A DNA stretch of 64,000 nt from VFJZ01 sp046598415 (lineage in GTDB: Bacteria; Actinomycetota; Thermoleophilia; Gaiellales; F1-60-MAGs149): NCBI GenBank assembly GCA_046598415.1, contig JBKJIG010000079.1:1-64000 (forward strand), written 5' to 3'. Positions 17,563 to 26,235 of the stretch are shown here, piece after piece; positions within the stretch are counted from its first letter, which is position 1; each line of letters starts with the position of its first letter. Position numbers and translations under genes: made by a program. The notes below the pieces were generated by a model. It was not told the origin of the DNA and searched no databases. It saw only the letters and a program-made list of their open reading frames with translations.

Positions 17563-18045
17563 TCAGGCCTGGTTGTCGTGGAACTCGTACCGGGCGAGCG
17601 CGCGCACGATGTGCGACCGCGAGATCATGCCGATGACGCGCCCGTCCTCGACCACCGGCAGCCGCGACACGTCGTGGCGCGACATGCGGCGCGCGGCCTC
17701 GTGGATGGTGTCGTCGGGCCCGACGGTGCGCACCTCGTCCGTCATCAGGTCGCCGGCGGTGGCCGCGAACGCCTTCTTGATCTGCTCGTCGAACTGGTCG
17801 GTGTTGTGGAAGAAGATCGCGCCGTCCAGGAACGGGACGAAGTGCGGCACCTCGATGTCGCCCTCGACCTCCTGCAGGATCAGATCGCCCTCGGTGACGA
17901 TCCCGAGCAGCTTTCCGTCGCTGACGACCGGCACGCCCTGGAGGTTCTCGGAGACGAACAGATCGACGAGATCGCGCAGGAGCATCTCCGGCGGCACCGT
18001 TCGGGGGTTCTCCAGCATCACGTCACGCACCGCGGCGTCGATCAC
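17563..18045 (-). CDS. Tandem CBS-domain protein
   Basis: 160 residues made of two CBS motifs (about 8-60 and 98-155: GVPVVSDGKLLGIVTEGDL and RLPVVEDGRVIGMISRSHI), which usually bind adenine nucleotides as an energy sensor. The insertion between them (FVPFLDGAIFFHNTDQF) is typical of stand-alone proteins of this type. GTG at 18045 has a perfect GGAGG seven bases upstream. It sits in front of alr with no gap. Confidence 0.9.
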   Translation of the reverse strand: MIDAAVRDVMLENPRTVPPEMLLRDLVDLFVSENLQGVPVVSDGKLLGIVTEGDLILQEVEGDIEVPHFVPFLDGAIFFHNTDQFDEQIKKAFAATAGDLMTDEVRTVGPDDTIHEAARRMSRHDVSRLPVVEDGRVIGMISRSHIVRALARYEFHDNQA

Positions 18046-18123
18046 CGATTCCTCCGTTCCGGCGAGCGTTCGGCGCTCGACGAGGTCGCGTCCATGATAG
18101 CCCGACGGTCCGGCACCGGCGGC

Positions 18124-19581
18124 TCAGCCCAGCTGCAGGCGGTCGATCAGGTCGGACGCGACCAGCGCCTGCCCGGCCGGCACGGACCGGGCGGCGGCGA
18201 GGTGCGCCGCGGCACCCGCCGCAGCCGCCTCGAACGGCGAGGCGCCGCCCGCCAGCAGGCCGGCGATGGTGCCGCAGAGGACGTCGCCGGTGCCCGCCGT
18301 GGCGAGGCGCGGGTCGTCGCCGTCGCGCACCGCGAGCAGGCCGCCGGGCGCGGCGATGATGGTGTCGGCGCCCTTCAGCACGCAGACGGCGCCGGTACGC
18401 TCAGCCAGCGCGCGGGCGCTGGCGAGGCGGTGGCGGGCGATCTCGCCGGTGGTGGTGCCGAGCAGACGCGCCGCCTCGCCGGCGTGCGGGGTGATCACCG
18501 TCGGCGCGGTGCGGCCGGCGAGCAGGTCGAGGTCGGTGCCGATGGCGTGCAGGCCGTCGGCGTCCAGCACCAGCGGCGCGCCGATGAGCGGGACGATCTG
18601 CCGCACCAGGGCGGCGGTGCCCGGCGTGCGGCCGCAGCCCGGACCCACCGCCGCCGCCGTGCACCGGGTGGCGCGCTCCAGCAGCACGTCGGCCGCCGCG
18701 GGCGCGAGACCGCCGTCGGCGTCGGCGCACGCGAGCGTCATCGGCTCCAGCACCAGGCCCGCGATCACCGGCTGCTGCGAGGCTGGCACCGCTGCCACCA
18801 CGAGGCCGGCACCGGCCCGCAGCGCCGCCCGCGCGCACATCACGATGGCGCCCGTCATGCCGCGCGAGCCGCCGATGGCGAGCACGTTGCCGGCGTCGTA
18901 CTTCGACCCGAACGACGGCCGCCCGGTGAGTCCGGCGACCGCCTCGGCGCCGACCAGCACGGCGGGCGCCGGCACGTCGACGTCCGCCGGGATGCCGATC
19001 GACACCACAACCAGCCGGCCGGCGTGCTGAAGCCCCGGCAGCACGACGTGCCCGACCTTCGGCGCGTGGAACGTGACGGTCACGTCGGCCGAGACGGCCA
19101 CCGCCGCCACCTCGCCGGTGGATGCATCCACTCCGCTCGGCACGTCGACCGCCACCACCGGCACGCCTGCCTCGCCGATCGCGCGGATCGCCTCGGCCAC
19201 GGCGCCGCGCGGTTCGCCGCTGCGACCCGTGCCGAGCAACGCGTCGACGATCACGTCGGCGCCGCGGAGCCCGTCGCCGACCGCGCCGACGCGGGAGACC
19301 GGCACGCCCGCCGCGACGGCCGCCTCGCAGGCGCCGAGCGCATCGCCCTCGTAGGATCGCGATGCCACGACGAGGCACGACGCGTCGATGCCGAGCGCGC
19401 GCAGCCGGCGGGCGGCGACCAGGCCGTCGCCACCGTTGGCGCCGCCGCCGCACACGCAGACCACGCGCCGCGCTGCCTCGAACCGGACGCGCAGCACGTG
19501 CGCGACGGCGTCGCCGGCGGCCGCCATCAGCCGCGTGCCGGGCACGCCGGCGGCGATCGCCGCCGCGTCCGTGGCGCGCAT
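18124..19581 (-). CDS. nnr: Bifunctional NAD(P)H-hydrate epimerase / ADP-dependent dehydratase
   Basis: Repairs hydrated NAD(P)H. 485 residues: YjeF_N epimerase domain (about 1-205; VCVCGGGANGGDGLVAARRL, VDALLGTGRSGEPRG, VDVPSGVDASTGE) fused to a ribokinase-like dehydratase domain (about 215-485; LAIGGSRGMTGA, VLDADGLHAIG, TPHAGEAARLLG, ATAGTGDVLCG). ATG at 19581 is used; a few upstream in-frame codons are possible. Probably co-transcribed with the lipoprotein upstream and the CBS-alr-cca genes downstream. Confidence 0.93.
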   Translation of the reverse strand: MRATDAAAIAAGVPGTRLMAAAGDAVAHVLRVRFEAARRVVCVCGGGANGGDGLVAARRLRALGIDASCLVVASRSYEGDALGACEAAVAAGVPVSRVGAVGDGLRGADVIVDALLGTGRSGEPRGAVAEAIRAIGEAGVPVVAVDVPSGVDASTGEVAAVAVSADVTVTFHAPKVGHVVLPGLQHAGRLVVVSIGIPADVDVPAPAVLVGAEAVAGLTGRPSFGSKYDAGNVLAIGGSRGMTGAIVMCARAALRAGAGLVVAAVPASQQPVIAGLVLEPMTLACADADGGLAPAAADVLLERATRCTAAAVGPGCGRTPGTAALVRQIVPLIGAPLVLDADGLHAIGTDLDLLAGRTAPTVITPHAGEAARLLGTTTGEIARHRLASARALAERTGAVCVLKGADTIIAAPGGLLAVRDGDDPRLATAGTGDVLCGTIAGLLAGGASPFEAAAAGAAAHLAAARSVPAGQALVASDLIDRLQLG

Positions 19582-19610
19582 GGAGGCCCCGTCGTGCAGG
19601 TCCCGCCCGA

Positions 19611-19994
19611 TCAGAACTGCGTCCCCAGCCAGGTGCTCAGCTTCTGCAGGTTGCCCGGGATCTTGGCCTCGTCGAACGAGTACGAGGCGGTCGTGCCGTC
19701 CGACAGGACCGCGGTGACGGAGTAGACGAACACGTCGGCCGCCCCGGAGCTGAGGCTGACCGAGCTGGCCGGCAGCGGCACGCCGAGCGCGTCCTGCGCG
19801 GCGGCCAGCGCCGGATCGCCCGGCTTCAGGTGGATCTCGCGCCGGGAGGCGGCGAAGCCCCCGGTGCGGATGGCGTCGAGCGTCGCCAGCGTGGGCGCGG
19901 TGGCCGGTGGCTGCGACGTGGTCGAGGTGCCGCCGCCGCAGGCCACGAGCAGGAGCGCGACGACGACCAGGCTGAGGCGGAGGAGGATCTGCAT
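19611..19994 (-). CDS. Small lipoprotein of unknown function
   Basis: 127 residues with an N-terminal signal and lipobox (LLLVACGGG; Cys19 is the expected lipidation site), a Thr/Ser linker, and a compact C-terminal domain (FVYSVTAVLSDGTTASYSFDEAKIPGNLQ). Function unknown; surface anchored. It ends 29 bases before the nnr start on the same strand. Confidence 0.8.
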   Translation of the reverse strand: MQILLRLSLVVVALLLVACGGGTSTTSQPPATAPTLATLDAIRTGGFAASRREIHLKPGDPALAAAQDALGVPLPASSVSLSSGAADVFVYSVTAVLSDGTTASYSFDEAKIPGNLQKLSTWLGTQF

Positions 19995-20046
19995 ACCGGT
20001 GCGACCCGCATCGTATGCGTGGGTTCCCGTGCCGCGTCATCTCCCG

Positions 20047-20052
20047 TACGAT
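20047..20052 (+). promoter_or_regulatory. Leaderless-type -10 hexamer TACGAT
   Basis: TACGAT ends seven bases before the ATG at 20060. Confidence 0.55.
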
Positions 20053-20059
20053 CCATCGC

Positions 20060-20860
20060 ATGAGCATCGCCACCACCCGCTTCGTGACGGGCGCAGAGCG
20101 TTTCGCCGCGCTCCACACCACCGCGCTGCCGCAGGTCGACGAGCTGTGCGGCTGTTTCCAGGCCCACCTCGCGCTGCGCGTCGCCGGGTTCGACGTCGAT
20201 CAGGAAGACGTCGCGCTGCAGGCCGGCACCACCCAGTCGCCGAGCCGTTACAAGGGCGGCCTGCCCAAGGGCGAGGCCGGCCGTGACGCCCGTTGCGAGT
20301 TCCCCATCACCGACGAGCAGCGCTCCGGCACGGCCGCGGCCGGCATGGTGCGCGCCATCGATGCGATCGGGGCGGGCGTGGTCACGGCCATCCCGATCGC
20401 CGGGCCCTTCACCGTCGCGAACACGCGCGCCGTGCTCGACATCGCCTGCTCGGCGTCGTCGCCCGTGTCGCTCGCAGCCAACCTCTCCACCGGGCCGTTC
20501 TGGGGCTCGCACCCGTCGGCGCCGGAGGTGCTCGCGTACCTGGTGTCGGGCGACGACTCGGCCGGCCCCGAGGCCGACTGGAACGTCGGGCACTTCGTGA
20601 CGCTGCTCGGCACCATCGACGGCGCGGCGGGCCAGCTCGTCGTGGTCGCCGACACCTACCGCTCGCTCGGCCACGGCGCGGTCTACCTGCAGCCGGTCGA
20701 GCGCGTCGCGGCGGGCCTGCGCCGCGAGACCTTCCCGGGCGACGGAGGCATCATCGCCATCGTCGCCACCGACGAGGAGGCCTCGCTACGGGAGCGGTTC
20801 GCCGACGTCGGGCTCGAGCTCCGCGTCTGGGACAACGGCAGCGTCGACACCGGAGTCTGA
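20060..20860 (+). CDS. Conserved hypothetical protein with papain/C39-like catalytic pattern
   Basis: 266 residues, no signal peptide. Family not named with certainty. The order of conserved-looking motifs is suggestive: an N-terminal Cys segment (DELCGCFQAHLALR, near 30), then NVGHFVTLLGTIDGAAGQLVVVADTY near 175-200, which has the His and Asp spacing seen in C39/papain-like cysteine peptidases (HFVVL ... v.v.DP). I therefore suspect a cysteine-peptidase-like fold, unproven. Starts at ATG 20060 behind a leaderless-type box; divergent from the lipoprotein gene. Confidence 0.7.
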   Translation: MSIATTRFVTGAERFAALHTTALPQVDELCGCFQAHLALRVAGFDVDQEDVALQAGTTQSPSRYKGGLPKGEAGRDARCEFPITDEQRSGTAAAGMVRAIDAIGAGVVTAIPIAGPFTVANTRAVLDIACSASSPVSLAANLSTGPFWGSHPSAPEVLAYLVSGDDSAGPEADWNVGHFVTLLGTIDGAAGQLVVVADTYRSLGHGAVYLQPVERVAAGLRRETFPGDGGIIAIVATDEEASLRERFADVGLELRVWDNGSVDTGV

Positions 20861-20980
20861 CGACGGATCCGAGGCCGGCACCTTCCCCTCGCGATTCCGG
20901 TCGATGCTTCTCTGCACCGATTGGGCAATCGCCTGCCCTGCGCGTCGCGCCTCACTGATCCGTCGCTCGAACTCGCTCAT
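20786..20980 (-). CDS. Possible small protein (weak)
   Basis: 64-codon frame beginning MSEFERRISEARRAGQAIAQ, hydrophilic, helix-forming at the start. No Shine-Dalgarno; codon third positions are mixed; the 3' 75 bases overlap the plus-strand gene. It lies in the otherwise empty 143 bp between 20860 and 21004. Kept only as a possibility. Confidence 0.3.
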   Translation of the reverse strand: MSEFERRISEARRAGQAIAQSVQRSIDRNREGKVPASDPSSDSGVDAAVVPDAELEPDVGEPLP

Positions 20981-21003
20981 CGTCTGGAGGTTTTTCGGGC
21001 GCG

Positions 21004-22065
21004 GTGGCTGGTACCCTGCCGTCGCAGGCGAGAACAGATCGCTGGATCCGTGAGATTCCGCTGGATTCGGGCCGGGGTGTGATCCCGCCGTCCAACTCGG
21101 CTGCCCGAACGTTCGGGCCCGGTCTGACCCTGGCCGCGGCGCTGGCGCTCGTCGCGTACGGCATCTCGCACGTCGAGCCGCGGGCGTCGGCGCTGGTCGC
21201 CGCCCTGCTGCTCGGCATGCTGGTCTCGAACGTCGCCGGTGGCCGCGCCGTGCTGGCGCCGGGCGCGCGGTTCGCCGCCCGGCGGGTGCTGCGGGTCGGC
21301 ATCGCTCTGCTGGGCCTGCGGATCTCGCTCGAGCTGATCGGCAACGTCGGCTGGCGCGGCATCCTCATCGCGGTCGCCGCGGTCGCCTTCACGCTGCCGT
21401 TCACCGTCTGGCTCGGCCGGCGGCTCGGCGTCTCCCCCGCCCTGTCGCTGCTGATCGGCGCCGGCTGCGGGATCTGCGGGGCGGCCGCGGTCGTGGCGAT
21501 GGAGCCGATCGCCGAGGCCAGGGACGAGGAGGCGGGCTTCGCGCTCGCCACCGTCACGGCGCTCGGCACGATCGCGATGCTGGCACTGCCGGTGTTGGGG
21601 ACGAGCGCGCTCGGGCTGTCGGACGACGACTTCGGGCTGTGGGCCGGCGGCAGCGTCCACGAGGTGGCGCAGGTGGTCGGCGCGGCCGGCGGCGTGTCAG
21701 CCGCCGCACTCGCGGTGGCCACCATCGTCAAGCTGACGCGCGTCGTGCTGCTGGTGCCCGTGATCGTCGTGACGGCCGTCATCAAGGGCCGGGCCGGCGG
21801 CAAGCGCGGCAACCCCGTGCCGCTGTTCGTGGCGTGCTTTCTCGGCGCCGTGCTGATCCGGTCGACGGGCTCGCTCTCGGCCAGCTTCGTCGGCCACGCC
21901 ACCGACCTCGACACGGCGCTGCTGGCGTGCGCGATGGCGGGCCTCGGCCTGACCATCGACGTGGCGCAGCTGCGCCGCCTCGGCGGCCGGCCGCTGGTGC
22001 TCGGCGCGACGTCCAGCGCGCTGCTGGCGGTCGTCATCCTCGGCCTCGTCAGGGTGACCTCGTAG
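21004..22065 (+). CDS. UPF0324 (YeiH-type) membrane protein
   Basis: 353-residue, roughly ten-TM protein of the UPF0324/YeiH family, putative transporters of unknown substrate that in several bacteria adjoin sulfur-related genes. Family features: VLAPGARFAARRVLRVGIALLGLRIS, the cysteine/glycine segment GAGCGICGAAAVVAMEP, and GGSVHEVAQVVGA. GTG at 21004 gives the full length; a GTG at 21079 is an alternative that trims the hydrophilic head. Its stop lies inside the promoter hexamer of the next gene. Confidence 0.88.
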   Translation: MAGTLPSQARTDRWIREIPLDSGRGVIPPSNSAARTFGPGLTLAAALALVAYGISHVEPRASALVAALLLGMLVSNVAGGRAVLAPGARFAARRVLRVGIALLGLRISLELIGNVGWRGILIAVAAVAFTLPFTVWLGRRLGVSPALSLLIGAGCGICGAAAVVAMEPIAEARDEEAGFALATVTALGTIAMLALPVLGTSALGLSDDDFGLWAGGSVHEVAQVVGAAGGVSAAALAVATIVKLTRVVLLVPVIVVTAVIKGRAGGKRGNPVPLFVACFLGAVLIRSTGSLSASFVGHATDLDTALLACAMAGLGLTIDVAQLRRLGGRPLVLGATSSALLAVVILGLVRVTS

Positions 22066-22068
22066 ACT
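22063..22068 (+). promoter_or_regulatory. Leaderless-type -10 hexamer TAGACT
   Basis: TAGACT ends seven bases before GTG 22076; its TAG is also the stop codon of the UPF0324 gene. Confidence 0.5.
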
Positions 22069-22075
22069 CTCCGTC

Positions 22076-22867
<792 letters not shown>

Positions 22868-23608
22868 CCGCCGTCTCGTCGGTGGTCGGGCGGTACTCGA
22901 GCCCGACGTGATCGTGCCAGCCGAGCCGATCGAGAGCGGCGAGGAACCCGTCCACGTCCATCTTGCCGGTGCCGCGCTCGCCCCGGCCGGGGCAGTCGGC
23001 GATCTGCACGTGGCGCACCTGCGTGAAGTGCGCCTCGAGCTCGGCCACCGGATCGCGGCCGATCATGGCCGCGTGGTACGCGTCGAACTGCAGACCGGTG
23101 TTCGACCGGCCGGCGCGCCACAGGAACGCTGCGGCGTCCTCGTTGTTCTGCAGCAGCACGTCGCCGTTGTCGTCGGGATTGAGCGCCTCGACCACCACCG
23201 TCGCGCCCTGCTCGGCGGCAGCATCGGCCGCGAACGCCAGCTCGGCCGCCGCCCATGCGAGCTGCGCCTCGCGCTGGTCCTCGCGCTCGACCCCGACCAG
23301 CGCGTGCAGCGTCGGACAACCGATGCGCCGTGCCAGGTCGAGTGCCACCGGAACGTGGCGACGCCAGTCGATCTGGCGCTCGGGCAGCGCCATCAGCCCC
23401 CGATCGCCCGCCTCGGGGTCGCCGCCGTCGAAGTTCATCAGGCACACCCCGAGCCCCGCATCGGCCACCGCCGCCGCGACGTCGTCCAGGTTCAGGCCAC
23501 GCGGCCAGTGCAGCTCGACGGTGTCGAAGCCGGCCGCCCGGGCCGCGGCGAACCTGTCCAGGAACGGCAGCTCGGCCCAGAGGAACGAGACGTTCGCCGC
23601 GAACCGCG

Positions 23609-24946
23609 TCAATACGCGAACCGGTGCATGTCGATCAGCTCCTCCTCGGAACGCTCACCGAGGTCGACCCACTCCTTGCGCCGGACGCCGGAGATGACGT
23701 CGTGCATGACGGTGCCGAGCCCTTCGCGCAGGACGGTCGAGCTCGCAAAGGCCTCGGCCGCCTCGCCCAGGTTCTCCGGCAGCCGGCGGATGCCGCGGGC
23801 GACCAGCGTCGAGGTGTCGAGCGTGCCCGGGTCCTCCTGCGTCGGCTCGGTCAGCGGCGCGCCCCGCTCGACGCCGGCGACGGCGGCGTGGAGCACGCCC
23901 GCGAGGGCGTAGTACGCGTTCGCGGCGCCGTCGGTGACCTTCAGCTCGACGTTCGCCGACTGGTTGCGGCTCGTCACGGTGCCCGGGATGAACCGCAGCG
24001 CGGCCTCACGGTTTTCGATGCCCCAGGCCGTGTACGCGCCGGCCCAGTGGCCCGGCTGGAGACGCACGTAGCTCGGCACGCTCGGCGCCACGAGCGCCAT
24101 CAGCGCGGGCAGCTCGTCGCGGATGCCGGCGACGAACGAGGCACCCTCGGCCTGCATGCCGCCGGGCGCGTCGCCGCCCGTCATCAGGTTGGCGTCGCCG
24201 CGCCACAGCGACAGATGCAGGTGGCTGCCGTTGCCGAGCCCGCCGGCGAACACGACGGGCGCGAAGGAGATGTCGAGGCCGTGCTGCGCGGCCACCGCGC
24301 GCGCGGTGAAGCGGAACAGCAACAGGCGGTCGGCGGCCTCGAGCGGCGTGCCGGGAGCGATCGAGACCTCGAACTGGCCCGGCGAGTACTCGGGGTGCAA
24401 CTGTTCGACCGGCACGCCGGCCGACTCCAGGGCGGCGTCCAGATCGCGGCTGAAGTCGCGGACGGCGATCAGCGACCGCACGCTGTAGCCCGGGCCCGGC
24501 GTCGCCGGCTCCATGTCGCGGAGCAGCGTCATCTCGACCTCGTAGGTGGCCTGCGCCGCCAGGCCGAGCGCGGCGAGCCGGTCCTGCGCCAGGCGCAGCA
24601 CGTGCCGCGGGCAGGTCGGCAGCGCCTCGAGCTCCTGCGAGAACTGGTCGACCGGCGCCCAGGCGTAGCCTGGCAGGAACGGCAGGGCCCGGGCCTGCGA
24701 CACGTCGGGCAGCAGCCGGGCGTCGCCCGACGGCGAGTCGTACGGCGGGACGTCCGCGTAGTGCTCCTCGATCGTGACGACGGGCCAGATGTCGGACCAG
24801 CCGGTGCCGGAGCGCGCGACCGACTCGAGGCGTCGCAGCGGGATCAGCTTCACGCGCGAGATGCCGGCGGTATCGACGAAGTGCAGCGCGACGAGCGAGA
24901 CGTCGTCGCCGCGGAGCCGCTCCTGGATCTCGGCCGGGGTCTCCAT
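23609..24946 (-). CDS. Glutamine-synthetase-like ligase (FluG C-terminal type)
   Basis: 445-residue member of the glutamine synthetase family. Beta-grasp head (about 1-100; LVALHFVDTAGISRVKLIP), then the catalytic barrel with YEVEMTLL, FEVSIAPG, GNGSHLHLSLW, NREAALRFIP and NVELKVTDGAANAYYALAG. The Arg of the usual ELRxxD is Lys here, arguing against housekeeping GlnA and for a gamma-glutamylamide synthetase on an amine. It shares one base with the amidohydrolase stop; fungal FluG fuses these same two domains. Confidence 0.85.
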   Translation of the reverse strand: METPAEIQERLRGDDVSLVALHFVDTAGISRVKLIPLRRLESVARSGTGWSDIWPVVTIEEHYADVPPYDSPSGDARLLPDVSQARALPFLPGYAWAPVDQFSQELEALPTCPRHVLRLAQDRLAALGLAAQATYEVEMTLLRDMEPATPGPGYSVRSLIAVRDFSRDLDAALESAGVPVEQLHPEYSPGQFEVSIAPGTPLEAADRLLLFRFTARAVAAQHGLDISFAPVVFAGGLGNGSHLHLSLWRGDANLMTGGDAPGGMQAEGASFVAGIRDELPALMALVAPSVPSYVRLQPGHWAGAYTAWGIENREAALRFIPGTVTSRNQSANVELKVTDGAANAYYALAGVLHAAVAGVERGAPLTEPTQEDPGTLDTSTLVARGIRRLPENLGEAAEAFASSTVLREGLGTVMHDVISGVRRKEWVDLGERSEEELIDMHRFAY

Positions 24947-26118
24947 CACGCGAGCCCGTGGAGCCGCAGGACGTTGCCACCGAGCACGCCGGTGCCGATC
25001 TTCACGGCCTCCGCGTCGTCGACCCAACCGCGTTCGCGCGCCTTCGTGAGCACGCGCTCCAGCGCCTCGCGACCGACGTGGGCCGACAGCCAGAGCACCT
25101 CGGGGTCGGTCGACTCGTCGGAGCCGTAGAGCACCTTGTTGGTGGGCGCCACGCCGAGCAGCAGCTCGAGCAGGCCGTCCAGGGCGAGCGACGACCACGG
25201 CATGGTGATCGACAGCTCGAGGTAGACGCGCGGCAGGATCTGCGCGACGTAGGCGCCCTCCGCCAGCCACGGCTGGCCGGAGTGGATCAGCACCACGGGG
25301 TGTTCGAGGTGGCGGTTCAGGAATCCGAACAGGTCGCGGGCCGAGCAGTGGTCGAGCACGACGTCGGCGTCGCCGCCGCCGCAGTGCACGTGCAGCGGGC
25401 GATCGGTCGCCTTGGCAACCGCCATCACGCGCTCCAGCAGGCGGTCGCGGACCGGCTTCGCGTCGACGCGCGTCTCCTGGAAGCCGCCGTCACGCCAGCG
25501 CAGGAAGGCTGCCTTGGCGTCGGCCGCGGTCGGCTCCCCCACGTCGAGCCCGGTGCGGTAGGCGAGCACGGTCTTGAACGCCACGGCGTCGGCGGCCGCG
25601 GCCTCCTCGCACGCTGCGGCGAGGGCATCCTCGAGCTCGTCGTAGCTGGCCGACGTCTCGCGCAGCTTCGTGATCACGGGCTCGATGCGGAACACCCGGT
25701 GCACCGGCACGCGCGCCTCGGCGCGGAAGTTCCCGAAGTCGACCGGCGGCTGCGGATACCCCTCGTCGCAGACCAGGCCGGCGAGTCCGCAGTCGCTCCA
25801 CAGGCGGTCGAGGTAGGCGGCGGGATCGGCCGAGTAGGCGGCATGGCGCGCGGCCGACACGACGGCGCGGTCGTCGGCGCACCCGAGGTGCGCGGCGAGC
25901 CGGCGGCGCATCGTCGAGGCGAGCGGCGTCGCATCCGTGAGCTCGCGGAGGAACGACTCGCCGACGCGCGGCACGAGGCCGGACGAGACGAGGCACATCC
26001 CCATCATCGTGATGCGGTCGAGGAAGCCGTCGGGGTCCGAGGCGAGGACCGCCGCGTTCGACCAGGGATGCATGTGGGCGTCGACTACGGGGACGCCGGC
26101 AAGGGATACGCTGGGCAC
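24946..26118 (-). CDS. Amidohydrolase family protein (FluG N-terminal type)
   Basis: 390-residue metal-dependent hydrolase with the opening VVDAHMHPWS (HxH metal motif), HVHCGGGDAD, VVLIHSGQPW and the late YGSDEST carrying the conserved Asp. This is the branch of the amidohydrolase superfamily that pairs with glutamine-synthetase-like proteins. ATG at 26118. First gene of a three-gene operon; a hairpin separates it from the amine oxidase gene upstream. Substrate unknown; hydrolysis of a glutamylated amine is plausible. Confidence 0.85.
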   Translation of the reverse strand: MPSVSLAGVPVVDAHMHPWSNAAVLASDPDGFLDRITMMGMCLVSSGLVPRVGESFLRELTDATPLASTMRRRLAAHLGCADDRAVVSAARHAAYSADPAAYLDRLWSDCGLAGLVCDEGYPQPPVDFGNFRAEARVPVHRVFRIEPVITKLRETSASYDELEDALAAACEEAAAADAVAFKTVLAYRTGLDVGEPTAADAKAAFLRWRDGGFQETRVDAKPVRDRLLERVMAVAKATDRPLHVHCGGGDADVVLDHCSARDLFGFLNRHLEHPVVLIHSGQPWLAEGAYVAQILPRVYLELSITMPWSSLALDGLLELLLGVAPTNKVLYGSDESTDPEVLWLSAHVGREALERVLTKARERGWVDDAEAVKIGTGVLGGNVLRLHGLA

Positions 26119-26184
26119 GGCGCCACTCTAGGAGATCGGGCTGGTGGTCGCGGCCCCGGTGCGGGCTCGCACACCCGGTCGCCG

Positions 26185-26216
26185 CCGGCGGCGGTTCAGC
26201 CTTGATCCGCCGCCGG
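26185..26216 (-). terminator. Hairpin after the amine oxidase gene
   Basis: Perfect 10-bp inverted repeat CCGGCGGCGG/CCGCCGCCGG with a 12-base loop, just past the amine oxidase stop; no U tract, as often in GC-rich actinobacteria. Confidence 0.5.
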
Positions 26217-26235
26217 GCCGATGGTGGATCCGGGC

